Below, piece by piece: positions 35,331 to 48,072 of a DNA stretch of 64,000 bases. The stretch comes from Acestrorhynchus altus (lineage: Eukaryota; Chordata; Actinopteri; Characiformes; Acestrorhynchidae). The notes under the pieces were generated by a model, which worked only from the letters and a program-made list of their open reading frames with translations, ran no database searches and had not been told where the DNA came from. Position numbers and translations under genes: made by a program. How positions within the stretch are numbered: position 1 is the first letter of the stretch; the number at the start of each line of letters is the position of its first letter. Where the stretch lies: the NCBI GenBank assembly GCA_034509495.1, contig CM067522.1:14285168-14349167 (forward strand). The letters are read 5' to 3'.

Positions 35331-36744
35331 TGCTTTAACCTTATATCCACTATCAACATTTAGGATACAAAATAAGATACAGTTGGGCATTGAGGCATAC
35401 AGGTTCTGTATGGCATCCTGCAATTCCCCATGGATGCAGCTAAACCTGTAGATTGTGCACACTCATAGGCTGACAAAGCTGGTGTCCCAACTGGTCTCAT
35501 ACATGTTTGATTGGTGATACATTTGGCAACCAGGCAGGTCAAGAAAATGTTGCAGTCTGGCAAAGACATTGCTGGGATACTCTTGCTGTGTGTGGGCGAG
35601 CATCTCCGGATGAAAAATGCCAGAATAGGATATCCTGCCCATATTATTGACCTGTTAGTGTGTCTTGTATTACTACTGCGGTGGCCTACTGGCATATGTG
35701 ATGGCTACCCAGATTGTCATACCAGCCAAAATAGCCTCTGATAGTGTTTTTATAGGTCATAAGTCTTTTACATCCCCTAAAGCAGCCAATGTCTTAGATC
35801 AAACCTGTAATCATTTAAATATTTACATACATAAATACGTATGTCTTATCTGGGAGTCTTAATTTTGTCAATGAGTGTATTTATTAATAGAATGCATTTT
35901 AGAATAAAACTCCTAATATGAACTCTTTTCCAAATTTCATGAAGGGCACTGGAAACACACATACCCCGAGCAAACTGGATGACCTCCAAAAGAGAGACTT
36001 GATTATAGCTGTGTGTGTAACCCATGCACACAGTCTGCCTGTCCATATAGTGTATGTAAGTACTCATAGAACATGTAGATAGAAGCAGCACATTAGGAGC
36101 CTCTTGCAGAAGCAGCACGTTAGAATCCCTTATCCTTCCATATGCAAGCAGGTTACTGCTGTTTCTGTTTCACATTTTCATTAACTAATGAATTCTTTTC
36201 TGCAAATGCTTTTCTGCCTCTCTTAGAAACTGTTGCCTGTTGAGTCATGCTGGCCTGTAAATCTAACTTATTATTTGCTTTAATTTCAAGATGATTTATT
36301 TCACTTCCAGTGGTTTGTAACTTATTCAAGCAATAATGGAGTCCAGCAGTGTCCAGCTGTGTAGAAATTGATGAATCTTTGTCACTGTGGCAGGTTGAAA
36401 AGAGAGGGGATGATTTATTAGGACCTGTATGGAAAGTCTAGTTTCATGTTTCATGAACTGCTGCTGGATCTTATGGCTGTGTGTAGACCTTTGAAGCTAT
36501 CATGAATCGGCCTGTTGCCACTCTTTGTTTGCCTGCTCGCGTCTGATGTTTCACTGTCAGCAGATACTAAAGAGGAGCTGATAGGCCAGTAGGCCTCTTG
36601 TGTGAGGCTGACTATAGCAGATGGCAGTCATAGCTCCATAGGTCCACTGAAAATATTGAGACTGCTCTCATCTGGGTAGTGCCATAAAGCAAATACCTTA
36701 TTCAACTATACTTATTTAAACAAACAATGTAAGCTTCAATTCTA
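35331..36744. other. Intron, nothing recognised
   Basis: No exon or known repeat. Confidence 0.4.
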
Positions 36745-36865
36745 TTTCATACACAGTGGTCTCATGCCAGAGTTCTCTCTTATATTACTTTGTTGCCTCC
36801 TCCCAGATCCCGCTCGGTTTATATCCCAATATAGATATAAATATTGATATATCACCAAGCCCTAG
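36745..36865 (-). mobile_element. MITE copy 5 (partial, minus strand)
   Basis: Reads CCCGCTCGGTTTATATCCCA and TATTGATATATCACCAAGCC ending CCCTAG, the reverse of the AGGGCT end at 16.66 kb. Confidence 0.55.
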
Positions 36866-37689
36866 TATATGAAGTCATTAGACATGCTGTAATATATACT
36901 TTAAATACTGTGACTTCATTTAACAAGACAACTTGAACATGTTATCATACTGATCATTTCCAGTGTTGGACCAGTATGCAAAGCAATGCAATTTAATGTA
37001 ATTTAAAGTTCTATCTAATTCCTAGTTTCTCAAATTCCTCACATATTTTTTCTCAAATGCTGTGTTGGGATGATATTGGAATCATATCTGTGCTGATAAA
37101 TGTATAAATGGTTGTGTATTGGCAACAGCAGCAGCAGGTATTTAGATATTGGCACGGACCCAGAATTCCCAAACTGGTTCATCCGTAATTCTGTGTAGGA
37201 GAAATTCTATTGGGTCCAACTCCTCAAGAATAGCTTGAGTGCCAGAGCTAGGGGCCATAATCGGGCCCCTAGAGGGCCAGAGCTAAGTTTCGGTGGTCTG
37301 TAGGGGATCATAGTGATCCCAGCAGTTCCAAATGTCTTTCCGATGAGACTAATCACCCTGTCTGACTCACTGAGGGAACTGAATTGAAAATTTTTTGCTT
37401 AATTATGACTCAGTATGCATTATTCAATGACCTTTTTATAGCTCTCCTGGCCTGTCATGATTTTTTGGGTAGCCTAATTATGAATGTTCGGAGAGGAGTG
37501 TTTCATTGTAGTTGAACTCATTTGCTGGGCTTCTTTTCCTGGTTTCTTTTTTCTTGTATTTACTGGTATAATTTAAAAATGTGTTTTCTCATAAAACACC
37601 CATTTAGACCTCATTTCCTCAGTGTGATGTACTTGTTTGTTGTTTTCATTACACTCAAATTCAGACATGCAAAATCAATCAGTTACCCC
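36866..37689. other. Intron; repeat-poor stretch at 37.40-37.50 kb
   Basis: TTGCTTAATTATGACTCAG and TGCATTATTCAATGACC carry homeodomain-type TAAT motifs in unique-looking sequence. No exon. Confidence 0.35.
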
Positions 37690-37692
37690 TAT

Positions 37693-37739
<47 letters not shown>

Positions 37740-37740
37740 G
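37690..37740. repeat. (TTTA)n microsatellite
   Basis: About twelve ATTT/TTTA units. Confidence 0.95.
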
Positions 37741-38037
37741 CAGCCTTGTGTCTACTGAGGACAGTCAGAGGGGCTCCTGGCTTCATTTGCAGCTTGTTCT
37801 AGAACACAGCAATGTAGAGCCCTCAAATAGAAATGCCCATCTTCATTTTCTCCTCCAGAGTGGTGTGTTTGAGAGCTAGTTGGCAATGTGCAGTGTGGAG
37901 AGATGTGTCGTGGGTCAAAACAGCCTGATATAGGCCCACCTTTTCCCCTCAGACTCGATTAGCGCACAGTGATCATTGTTCCAGTGCTTCTAATGCAGGG
38001 GGAGAGAAGGAAGGCACGTAGTAATGTGGTTGGGGAA

Positions 38038-38038
<1 letters not shown>
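37741..38038. other. Intron, nothing recognised
   Basis: Short unique stretch between microsatellites. Confidence 0.4.

Positions 38039-38094
<56 letters not shown>
38039..38094. repeat. (TG)n microsatellite
   Basis: About 28 TG units. Confidence 0.95.
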
Positions 38095-38095
<1 letters not shown>

Positions 38096-38168
38096 AGTAA
38101 AGTGCTTTGTGTGGTAGGGGATGGATATGAATGTCTTTTTTCTTTATGTGAGTTGTTTTGTATGTGCG

Positions 38169-38705
38169 CTATGGACAAAAGTATTGGGACACCAGCTGAG
38201 TCATTGTGTTTTCTGAAATCAAGGTATCCTGGTTTTACTAGTATCTGTCTGTTCTCTCCAGGGAAGGCTTTCTACTAGATCTTGGAGAATTGCTGTCAGG
38301 ATTTGATTGCATTCAGCAGCGAGCATTAGTGAAGTCAGGATGTTAGATGATCACCACCCTATCTTATCCACAACTCTCTAACTCATCTCAAAAGTACTGG
38401 ACAGTTCCACTGATGTCTAGCATGGTGCCAAGTTTCATCTTTATATGCTCCAGAGATTTGCTCCACAAGTCAAGTGTCCTTACAATAGTCCAAGTCAAGT
38501 TGCAAGTCTTTAGGCTAGGTCCTAGTCAAGTCTCAAGTCAATATACACAAACCACAATATATATACCTTACAAGTGTATGTGTATCTGTTCCAGAGAATC
38601 CTATTCTTCACTTCAAGGACTAGAAAAGCTGTGTGTGTGTACATTTGCACATCTCTGTCAGTAATGGGTACAACTTCAAATAGCTGAATTGATTCATTAG
38701 AATGA
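38169..38705 (-). mobile_element. Tc1-derived MITE, minus strand
   Basis: Begins CTATGGACAAAAGTATTGGGAC; later GTCAGGATGTTAGATGATCACC, AATCCTATTCTTCACTTCAAG, TGTGTGTGTACATTTGCACA and AATGGGTACAACTTCAAATAG. These are shared with the copies at 30.7 and 61.3 kb. A segment near 38470-38560 (CAAGTCAAGTTGCAAGTC) may be an insertion. Confidence 0.6.
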
Positions 38706-38839
38706 TTCACAAAGAATTGTTTTATTGTCATCAGGATCAACAGGATTGTGTTATTAAATTCCAGTATTACACGTCCCTGGAGTAGTTGACCAACAAAGAT
38801 CAAGTTCAGGAGCAATTGTCTAAAGTTTGCAAAGGAACC

Positions 38840-39350
38840 CAAGGTAACTTCTAAGCAACGTTACATTGGCTAATTTTCTCCAAAGAAAATGGTGTGCATG
38901 ACAAGGTTGTAAGGAGAAAGCAGCTGCTCTCCAAAAAGACCATTGCTGCCCATCTGCAGTTTGAAAAAATCAAAACATATAGAAAGCTTATTCCATCTGT
39001 GAAACGTGGTGGTGGTATCATGGTTTGGGCTTGTTTTGCTGCATCTTAGCCAGTGCAGTTTTTGATGGAAAAACAAGATGTTCTTGCAAACAATAGTTAA
39101 AGAACAATGAATTTAATATTTTGGAATGGCTAAGTCCTGACCTTAATCCATGAAAAATGTTGTGGAAGTATGTGAAGCAAGCGGTTAATGGGAGGAAACC
39201 CTGCAACATATCGGAGTTGAAGCTGTTTTGTATGGTAAGAAATGGGCTAAAATTCCTCATTTGTTTGATTTGGTTTTCCTTATCTACCTTTAGGGCTTTT
39301 AAGTCATATTTATGCAGAAATATAGAAAGTTCAAGTACATTCATATTACA
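38840..39350 (+). mobile_element. Tc1/mariner transposase remnant (+ strand)
   Basis: Contains the IPSVKRGGGIMVWACF block and, after stops, MLWKYVKQAVNGRKP, both typical of Tc1 transposase; ends with AAGTCATATTTATGCAGAAATATAGAAAG, a terminus segment shared with the 53.2-kb copy in the opposite strand. Frames broken. Confidence 0.8.
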
Positions 39351-40382
39351 CAATACTGATGCACTGGAAGACATGGCAATTTTCCCTGGTATGTCAACAG
39401 TCTGTATCTGTATCATCCATATTCAACACAGTATCCAATATTCCATAAGTAATTTTATCTGAGTGTTCATCTGAAGTGGTTTCTGTGGCCAAACCGCTGC
39501 ATGCCTTTAAGATTTCATCACATCTGCACATCAGGCCTGTCGTGAGTGCATTACTGAGCATTTCGCTTCTACTAAATGTAAGTTGGATTGGACTAGCCTG
39601 TATTGATTTTTAAGGGGTGGGTAGGGGCGCACTTCAGGTGTGAAGAATTTGTCTTGAGAAAATGCTGCATTAGATCTGGACCTGACAGTTAAACAGCTAT
39701 TATTGAAAGTGATTGAATGTTAATCACTCCTCTAAAGCCTTGGGTGACTGTTATGTTTAATTAAACATTTGAGTGGCCAATATGGCCACACCTTTAAGCA
39801 TCACAGACACATTTCCTTTACATCAGATAATCAGCAGTCAGTTTACAGCTGCTTTTGGTATCGAACACAATGCACCTCATTTATTTATGTCTGCTATTGC
39901 TATTTACCTTGAAGGTTCAAGCTGTGCAGAGCGTTGCTTAATGAACTCTTAAAGAATTACCCATTTACAGATTATATACCTATTGTGTTTTGCTTCATTT
40001 CCCAGTGTAATGTGAGGGTCTTGTTTTTTGTAGCCCATCAATTCATTATTCAGGAGCCATTAGGTGGGCTTTCCAGCCTTAACGGCTCTGATGGAGTCCA
40101 TTAGATCCAGTATTTGGGTTGTATAATCCTCTTTAGGACTGTGAGTTTGGAGTGGGGGGTGTTCTGCTTCCATATGCTTTTGTCTCGGGTTTGGGTCTCA
40201 ATAGTCTCTGTTTATCTTTATGCCTGAGCTCTGACAGGGATCCAATTATTATTGCATGATAAAGCAATACAACACAAGAGGGAGTGTGGTATCGTGGAAT
40301 AAGAGCACAGCTGTGATGAAGCAGACACAAGCTGATGGTGAACGGTGTTGCCGGAACCCAACTATTTTTCTTGTGAAACAAA
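39351..40382. other. Intron; candidate conserved stretch at 40.02-40.12 kb
   Basis: 40020-40120 is GC-richer than its surroundings and repeat-free (for example ATTAGGTGGGCTTTCCAGCC). No exon. Confidence 0.35.
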
Positions 40383-41110
40383 CGTATTGGAACAGTTAAA
40401 CTTAAAATAGATTAAAGTGAATAAGACTTAACATTTAATTGCAAACTCTTTGCTTGCAATTACTGCATCAAGCCTGTCTGCTGTTCCAGGATTTCCACCG
40501 CAGCCTCTTTCAGTTGGTGTTTGTTTTGAGGGGTTATTTCCTTCTCTCTTCTTTATCGCCTGTTTAGCAGATAAATTCAGTTCTATATGGATTAAGTCTG
40601 AAGATTTACTAGGCCAGTCTAAAACCTTCCACTTCTTGCCTTGCCAGCGTGTTTTGGGTCATTATCTTGTTGCATGGTGAAGAATCTCCTAATCACTTTG
40701 TTTGAATCTTCCTTAAAATGACAGACAAATTGTTTCTGAGTTCATTGTACTGCTGACATCAGGAGTCACTTCATCAGTGAAGATTAATAAGCCCATCCCT
40801 AAAGAAGCCATGCAAGCCCAAGCCATGACATTATCCCCACTGTGTTGGAGAACCAACCTGTGTGGTGGACTGTCCACCACATTGATAAAGGCTAATCTTT
40901 GTCTCATAAGTCCATAAAACCTTATTCTAGAATTTCTGAAGTTTGTCTCTGAACTTTGTGGCAAATTCCAGCCTTATTTTCCTGTTCTTCTAGTTTGTAT
41001 TTTGGTGAAGCATCTCCTTTTGTTCATAAAAATAGATTGTGATACCATCACTCCTGCCCTCTGGAGGATGTTGCTGATGTCAATAACAGTTGCTTTAGGG
41101 TCTTTATAGA
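40383..41110 (-). mobile_element. Tc1/mariner transposase remnant (minus strand)
   Basis: Carries TTTTGGGTCATTATCTTGTTG, AAGCCATGCAAGCCCAAGCC, TCTTTGTCTCATAAGTCC and CCCTCTGGAGGATGTTGCTG. These are recognised segments of an antisense Tc1-type transposase. The minus-strand frame (MPQSSETNFRNSRIRFYGLM and so on) contains the start of the DKLRFYGLM-like part but is broken elsewhere. Confidence 0.75.
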
Positions 41111-43113
41111 GGGATGAGTACCTGGTCTAAGAGAAATAGGCCTCAAGTTATATTTTATTTGATGACTAACAGAAATTGACCAGTAACAGTGTACGTCAAA
41201 GATAATCTGTATCATGCTCAGAGAATCTAAGAACTGGGTCTTGGGATTTGACCTGGCATTTTTATGCATGCTGGCTAGTCTCACTTCTAGCCAGAGCAAT
41301 AAGAATGAATAACACAATTTCTACACCTAGTGAGTGCCTTATAATCTAAATTTCGATCCACTGGTAATTTGCTGTTCCATTGGTTTGAGATTATACTAAC
41401 ATCACAGTGGTTAATCATTGCTGAGTCAGTTTTGAGAGATGTACACAGGTTTATCTGTGGTATGGCTTGAAAATGGTGCTGAGAGGTTCTGACCTTCTAT
41501 TTAGAAGCATTTATCATTGTGCCAATATGAGTGATCGCGTCCTCTTTTTGCTGAAAGCAGCAAAACACTGCCCCTTGGTGGCCATCTATGGTATGTGAAT
41601 ACTGAGCCACTATAATTGATGAGAAGAGATGAGGTTGTCTGCAGTTTTGAATGTTATGCTTACTTAGATAACACTTGTTGGATCAATTGCATGTACAGAT
41701 GTGGTTCATAGATGATGATTATGCTAATGCATGCTTCCAATCTAATTTCAGTGTTTTAATATAAAAGGTATGTGGTAAATATAAAGATCAGAAAAGGTTG
41801 TATTAAGCTATGCTTTGTATTATAAAACTCACACCACTCAAATTCAGTCCATACAGTCCAGACGTGGCACATTATAACCTTTAATCTTTAACTCATGCCC
41901 AGCTGCATGGATTTTAATTTCATGCTGTTCAGCCTGCAGGATGGATGTTGGCTCTCTGCTGTGTTTATAGACCCAACAATAGATGGAGAGTGTGGGTTGA
42001 GAGCTGTTCTGTGGTGCATGCCTGCCATGTGTGCATCGATTTGGGAGGGAAAAAAGAAATAGTCCCACTCTGTGACCCTGAAGACATACCAAACACTTAA
42101 CTGACTAATTTATCGAACCGTCAGGTTTGTTGGAGTGCTTGCTGCTGTGATTTATGAATTATGTTTTGTAATAGAATTTTAAAAATGGGAAAGTTGTGTT
42201 TTTCAGAATGTTTGAGTGGGATTAACCAATTCACTGCCCACTAGTGACTGCTCGTAATCACTAGTGACTGCCTTTCTGGTGATGTCAGAAACACACATCA
42301 GTGAGCTTGCTGGTAAGTCAGAGGCCTCCCTGTTCTCTTACGTTCACCACCAGCAGTTCTGTGCAACATCCCTGTTTTGCACTTCTACTGCAGACAGCTG
42401 TCCAAGGCAGCAGCGCTGCTGTGTCTGATCCAGTCATACCAGTGCAACAAACAGCAAACCAACATGTCAGTATTACTGCAGTGCTGAGAATGAGCCAACA
42501 TCCACATAATATCTACTCTGTGGTGGTCCTGTGGGGTCCTGACCATTGAAGATCATGGTAAAAAAAAGAATAACAAACTATACAATGAAACAGATGGACT
42601 GTTTAATTTGTTCCATGATATATCTACTGAATTATTAATTATTATTCATCATTAATTTTGCATTATTAATATTACTGCATGTTGGATAATGATGTTATTA
42701 AGTATTCTACAATACATTGACAGAGCAACAATCATTTTTGTCAACCTTGATATCATCCAATATGTTTTTCTTAGCAAGGAAAAAACGTTCAATAATACAT
42801 AAATGAGTGGTATGTTGACTTTTACAATAACAATAGTTTAAATTAAATTATGTTTAATTTGAGGATATTTAAAAAATATTGTATTCAAATTCTAATGTCT
42901 GATGATTCTTTATAATTTAAATCATTCTTTAAAAATTAATTAATTAAATTATTAATTGTATTATTAAGCTATTATGTTATTATATCTGTAGCAAAAGTTT
43001 TAAATGGTTTTAAAATTACAATATTATTTATCACAATTATTTTTGGAACAATTATTGCTATTGTGACAGGCCTAGTTGGATAATTGACCTCTATCATTGT
43101 CATATCTCAGAAA
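41111..43113. other. Intron, no exon recognised; AT-rich at 42.55-43.07 kb
   Basis: 42.55-43.07 kb is strongly AT-rich. A CTCF-like motif lies at about 41568-41585. No exon or repeat family recognised. Confidence 0.4.
41568..41585 (-). promoter_or_regulatory. CTCF-like motif
   Basis: Minus strand reads GGCCACCAAGGGGCAG, close to the CCACNAGGGGGC core. First of five on the same strand across 11 kb. Confidence 0.3.

Positions 43114-43188
<75 letters not shown>
43114..43188. repeat. (TG)n microsatellite
   Basis: About 37 TG units. Confidence 0.95.
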
Positions 43189-43364
43189 ACTGAATTTTGA
43201 AAGGCCCAGCTGTGTATTGTGCACTGCCTTACTGAGATAATGAATCATATTCATTAATCGGAGAGAATGGAACAGTGAGGCTGTTGTATAATCACACCCA
43301 CCATTAAGTTTATTTGACTATAAAATCTTAGATCAGCACTACCACACGAGTTGGAGGGTATACT

Positions 43365-44010
43365 TAAAAATGAGGGTTTTGCATGGATTCTTCAGAAAAG
43401 ACAATGGCTCTATATAGAACCATGAACACTCAAATAACCCTTTGCATGTTTAAAGGGTTTTTTGCATATTGAAAGGGTTCTTCAGATAAATGAAGAATAC
43501 ACTGAAGAGGGTTTTTTTCAAAAGGATTCTATGTGGCTCCAAAAGGGTTCTTCTATTATTACAACAACACTATCCTGTAACAATAGTAGAACCCTTTTTG
43601 GTGCCTTTTCCAAAAGTTCTATATAGGATCTTCAAGATCTAATTTTTCTACTGCCTAAAGAACCCTTTCAAGATGCAATTAACAATATGTTCATAGTTCT
43701 TCATAGAACGATTTACTGACGAACCCTCATGTTTAAGTGTGTAGTATTTGGTGCCAGATAGAACCTTTTTCCAAAGGATTCTATAAAGAACACTCTACAG
43801 TTCATTATCCATCAATCTTTTTGGTGCAAGATAGAACCCTTTTCCAAAAGGTTATATAGAACCCTGTACAGCACATTCTCCATCAAGCTGAAGAACTCTC
43901 ACAATGCAGAGAACCCTTTATTTATGCAAAGAGTTCTTTGAGTGTTTTTATATGGAACCATTTTCTTTATTGAAGAACCCGTAAACAGCCATAATTTTTA
44001 AGTCTGTAGT
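43365..44010. mobile_element. MITE, TTCTATATAGAACC family, largest copy
   Basis: About 640 bp rich in AAGAACC/GGTTCTT and AAAGGGTT phrases. TATATAGAACCATGAACACTC at the left and TATATGGAACC/AAGAACCCG at the right mirror each other. Long palindromic, hairpin-prone organisation typical of foldback MITEs. Fragments of the family also occur at 9.17, 14.75 and 46.9 kb. Confidence 0.65.
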
Positions 44011-44954
44011 AACTGAGTGGTAAGTGATTGTGGGTGGTGATGTCATGAGATTTCAAAGTGTCTCTGGGTGTCTGTGGTGATGCCAGGTGGCTGTGAGTAT
44101 ATATGAGTCGAATGGAGCAACCTATGGATTGTTTTCTAAGCCATTGTGCAGATGGTACAGTGTATACTCCCTACACTCAGCCTTCCACTCCTCCAGTAAA
44201 AAAAAACATTTAACACAATAAAAACCACCAAATATTTGATGCAGCTTGAGAAGAGCTACCAATATCTGTCAAGTGCTCCTCCCTCTTTAAATGTGGGACG
44301 TGTATTGATGAATTGTAGTAGAGCAACGACAGTATTGTGATGGAGCTGGTCTGATGGACTACTCTAATGGCATTACATACTTAGAAGGAGTGCAGACTGA
44401 GTTATGGTAAGCACAGTAGGGAAGAATGTGAGAAGGAGAGAGAAGTGCAGTCTTAAATGGGGATTCCCTGCAGATACTGGAGTTTAATTACAGTGCTCAC
44501 ACACAAACACACACACACACACAACACACATGCACATCCCCTTGAACACTCATTTTCTGTTTATTCTGCAGCCTGTCCGCCTCTCTGCATGTCACTGTTC
44601 AGACCCTGGGGTTACTGCAGGGCTCGTGAAACGTGACCTGAATTTAAACCAGGGGAAGTTGATTATCTGTTTCACAAACAATGCTTGGAGTCTTCCGGTA
44701 CTGACATTTGTCCTGGCTGTGGTGCTACCCTCTGAGAGCTTAATCCAATAGAATAGACATACCTGGCACAGTCGATTGAATAGGCTGCGATGAAAACCAA
44801 TCCATTTAGTTTCAAGTGGCCAGATGGAGGAATCTGGACAGATAATGACCTTTTCAGGTCATTTTTGTTGGAGCAATGCTTTTGTGCATCGTGGTTTTAA
44901 GGGTTTGCTATTGTGCATGATCCGAACATGAGGCCACGTGTCTAGTATGCTGTT
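44011..44954. other. Intron; short (CA)n at 44.50-44.53 kb
   Basis: No exon. A short (CA)n and otherwise unique-looking DNA. Confidence 0.45.
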
Positions 44955-45200
44955 GCCACCAAGCAGCTCACTTTCAGTCATCCTAGCCGCTTCTTCCTGA
45001 ATAGGGTCACAGTTAATCCAGAGCCAAGTCAGGAATACCTTCTGTCTATCGCAGTCTACCACACAGTAGCAATTCACCTACCATGTGCAAGAGGGAAATA
45101 TAAACTCCTAACACAGTGTGTATCAGGGTTGTGGGGATCAAACTCACAACCCCAGGCCCCTGGAGCTGTGTGCCACCATCGTGATGCCACACCTGATAGT
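44955..45200 (-). repeat. Decayed teleost retroelement tail
   Basis: Phrases such as CAGAGCCAAGTCAGGAATACC, CAGTAGCAATTCACCTACC and GGTTGTGGGGATCAAACTCAC resemble a common fish repeat in which an introductory 'gatcgaac' box precedes a poor-quality tail. Family not certain. Confidence 0.45.
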
Positions 45201-46147
45201 TTCCTGAGGGATCTTGGGTCAGACTTGTTCCATTAAAGCCTTCGTCCATTGCTCCAGTGTTCATAAGCGTATGTAATGAGCACTGGCTGCCCAACACCCT
45301 GTCACTGATGGAAGGGTTTGTCCCTTCTGGGACCACTGTCAGTTGGAATTCACATGAGCCATTATAAGATAATCAATGTAAACAACTTCATCTGAGTGGT
45401 CATAATGTTTTGGCTTATAAGTGTATAGCTGAATATTGTGACTGGTATATCTTGCATAGTTCAATTGTACAACTGCACATGTGGTACTGCAGCTAAGAGA
45501 CAGGTGACCTGTGTATAAACACACAAGTCTGCTAAAGGAGCAGGACGCCATCTAGTGGCCAGTTTGAGGTACAGGTTTGTTCATAAAGGGAGAACAGTCT
45601 ACATTAGCAATGTGTCACAGTTATCAGTGGATGGTAAAAGGAATATCACTCCGTGCACTACTGTGTCTTCCACCACTGTGTAGAACAAGCTTTATGCAGC
45701 TACAACTACAACTACAACAAAGTCATTGTGACACTCAGGTCTAGAAGCCTGTATTTAAATGTGGCCTTGTGGAAACTCTTCAGGCCTGTGACTCACTGTG
45801 ATGTTTCATTTGATGTGGAGGTCGACCTGCTTGTGGCTTCACACAGCCTTTCTACCAACCTTCCTGTAAAGTGAGCCAATCCGAGCTAACATGCTGATGC
45901 ACATGACCTGAGTCTAAGGCAGAACAGCACGCCTGTTTGTGACCTCTGTCAGGTCCATCAACAGAAGAGAAAGTTGCAGAAAGAGGGGGAGAGAAGGGAG
46001 GGTGTTCCTGAGTTTGAATATGAGAAATTGAAAAATATGTATTAATTAATTGGGTAAATGTTTATAATAAATATTTATGGTAAATGGTTTGTTTAAACAT
46101 TTCAAAACCTCTGCTTGAGAAAACCCTGTTATCTGCTACCATCTGGT
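45201..46147. other. Intron, nothing recognised
   Basis: No exon. One CTCF-like motif listed separately. Confidence 0.4.
45547..45561 (-). promoter_or_regulatory. CTCF-like motif
   Basis: Minus strand reads TGGCCACTAGATGGCG, a close match to the CCACYAGRKGGCG core. Confidence 0.4.
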
Positions 46148-46400
46148 TAGGTTAAGCAATGCTCCTATTTTTCCTCCAGTTGGGAAGTGCCAATTACCTA
46201 CTCTTATTAAGACTCTCCCACTATCAGATGCAATGCTGCTGGACAGACAGTGGCTAACAGACACACTGGAGAGAGAGTGCCATGTACTCACCTAGAGAGA
46301 GTGTGGCCAATTTTGCTCTCTCTGACTCTGGCTGCCGATGGCACGCATCATGACCCGGGATTCAAACCTGCGATCCTTGGATCATAGTGCTAGTACATTT
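46148..46400 (-). mobile_element. tRNA-derived SINE copy (minus strand)
   Basis: The reverse complement of GGGATTCAAACC (about 46358) is a B box (GGTTTGAATCCC). The body has GGCTGCCGATGGCACGCATC, TAGAGAGAGTGTGGCCAATT and AAGACTCTCCCACTATCAG. The A box is degraded. Confidence 0.7.
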
Positions 46401-46904
46401 GACATGCATCACATTTTTCACTGCAAAATATCCAATTTTACGAGAAAAAAATGTATAGACAAGTAAATCTACAAGATTACCAGATGGTAATAGTACAGCT
46501 TTAGATTGAACCCTCAATGAGACCAAAAAATGCCACAAGTGATAAACACTCATGTCAGCCCCTAAATATAGCTAAACAGCAGTGAGATTCTAAGTATTAC
46601 TTGAATTCCCTAAATTATATTAAACTGTTTATTACATAAATCATTATTTCCCTTAGTGTTTGACGTAACAAAGTGGGTATCAACATCACATTGTTCATAG
46701 CAGACAAGGGTTTGAGTCCCCACTTGGATAACCACACTACTACACCAATAAGGGTTCTTGTACAAAACTCCTAATCCTGCCTGTGTAACATGATTCAAAG
46801 TCTCTCTGGATCGGAACATCAGCCAAATGCAATAAATGTAAATGCAAATCTATGGGATAGAATGTAAAATGAACTTGAGTGTAAGGGTTTTCACTGCATG
46901 TACA
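46401..46904. other. Intron, nothing recognised
   Basis: No exon or clear repeat. Confidence 0.4.
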
Positions 46905-47085
46905 CTGTTATAAGATCATGAAGAGCTTATGAAGGTTCTTCAGTTTGAAACTGTGGAGGAACTTCTTCAGGTGCTTTGAGGACATTCTTAAAGGCAAAGT
47001 TTTCTTGAAGGTTCATTAATGCATCTTCAGAGGTTCCTTCCCAGTTTCTTCACCTGAAGAACCATCAAAAGTTCCTCAAAGCGCT
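46905..47085. mobile_element. MITE fragment, GAACC family
   Basis: Repeated GAAGGTTCTTC / AAGAACC-type phrases related to the element at 43.4 kb. Confidence 0.45.
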
Positions 47086-47471
47086 TGTCCTTTTAAAAAT
47101 GATGTGCTGTATAAGTGATGAATCGGGCTCTTTAACACATTCCCTGAATTTTATATTCACAAATGTGCAAATGAGCTTAAAACAGCTCCGTTTGAAAGCC
47201 AATGGTGGTGTTTTACACAAGCAGAGCCTTTGTTGAAACACTTGTCCTGGCTTTGGCAGTGAAAACAAATGTAGCAGCTGTGAACTTTGCTTTGTGCATT
47301 CTGCTTAGATTATTCTTTGATCTAATTTGACGTACCAGTGAGAGTTCAGTAAGGTTTCAGATTACAGATTGTGCCAAGAATTGTTATAACACCATGATTC
47401 ATGCTGATGTTCCCTCAAGCCTAATGGAACATTATCTGTGGGTCATTCACTCTGTTTTTGTGTTTTCATAG

Positions 47472-47614
47472 GAACAAGTGATCCTTATGTGAAGTTTAAG
47501 ATTGCGGGGAAAGAGGTGTTCCGCAGTAAGATCATCCATAAGAATCTGAACCCGGTATGGGACGAAAAAGTCAGTCTGCTGGTGGACAATCTAAGAGAGC
47601 CTTTATATGTCAAG
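47472..47614 (+). CDS. mctp1: mctp1 exon: C2A domain core
   Basis: The acceptor is gttttcatag and the donor is AAG|gtaagt, a near-consensus site. Phase is 1 in and 0 out: 2 nt plus 47 codons. The product contains TSDPYVKFKI, the hallmark C2 calcium-loop-1 sequence with its aspartate, then KEVFRSKIIHKNLNPVWDE, the conserved polybasic strand and NPVW motif, and ends at REPLYVK. The following intron is only 458 bp. Confidence 0.95.
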
Positions 47615-47699
47615 GTAAGTCATATCTGGTGATTTAAGTCAATCACTACGTTTGATTAAATGTTGTATACACAGTGCACACTGTTTGTTTGAGTTCTTG

Positions 47700-47995
47700 C
47701 ATTTGTGTAAATTTCAAGCTCTAAATGCAGTTGCATCCTGAACCAAAACTTAATAAAGCATAACCTGGAACTGACCTACCACCACCATGCTTTAAAGTTG
47801 ATACCAGCTGTACCAGACATTACATGGACTTGCCCTCCTGCCCACCACCTCATACAAAGTTTCAACTAATCAGCTAAATAACAAGCCATTTCAGAGTAAC
47901 CGGACGCACGTTTAGCCTGGGTTGAGAAAGGGTTGAGAATTTTTGTAACTCAAGGGGGCAAACACTTTTTCATTGTTCTGCAAACGTGCACAGGA
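47700..47995. mobile_element. Possible Tc1-like fragment in a short mctp1 intron
   Basis: Ends GGGGGCAAACACTTTTTCATT, which resembles a Tc1-type terminus, and holds CACCACCATGCTTTAAAG. The remaining sequence is too decayed to assign. Confidence 0.4.
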
Positions 47996-48072
47996 ACAGC
48001 TGGCAGTTTCTAAATCCTTAGTTGCATATTGCATATTAAATGTTTTAAACTTTTTATCTTTCTCCCTTACAG

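Noticed and set aside
38840..39350. Functional transposase gene
   Set aside because: Tc1 blocks are recognisable but several stops and frameshifts break the frame, and the ends are not intact.
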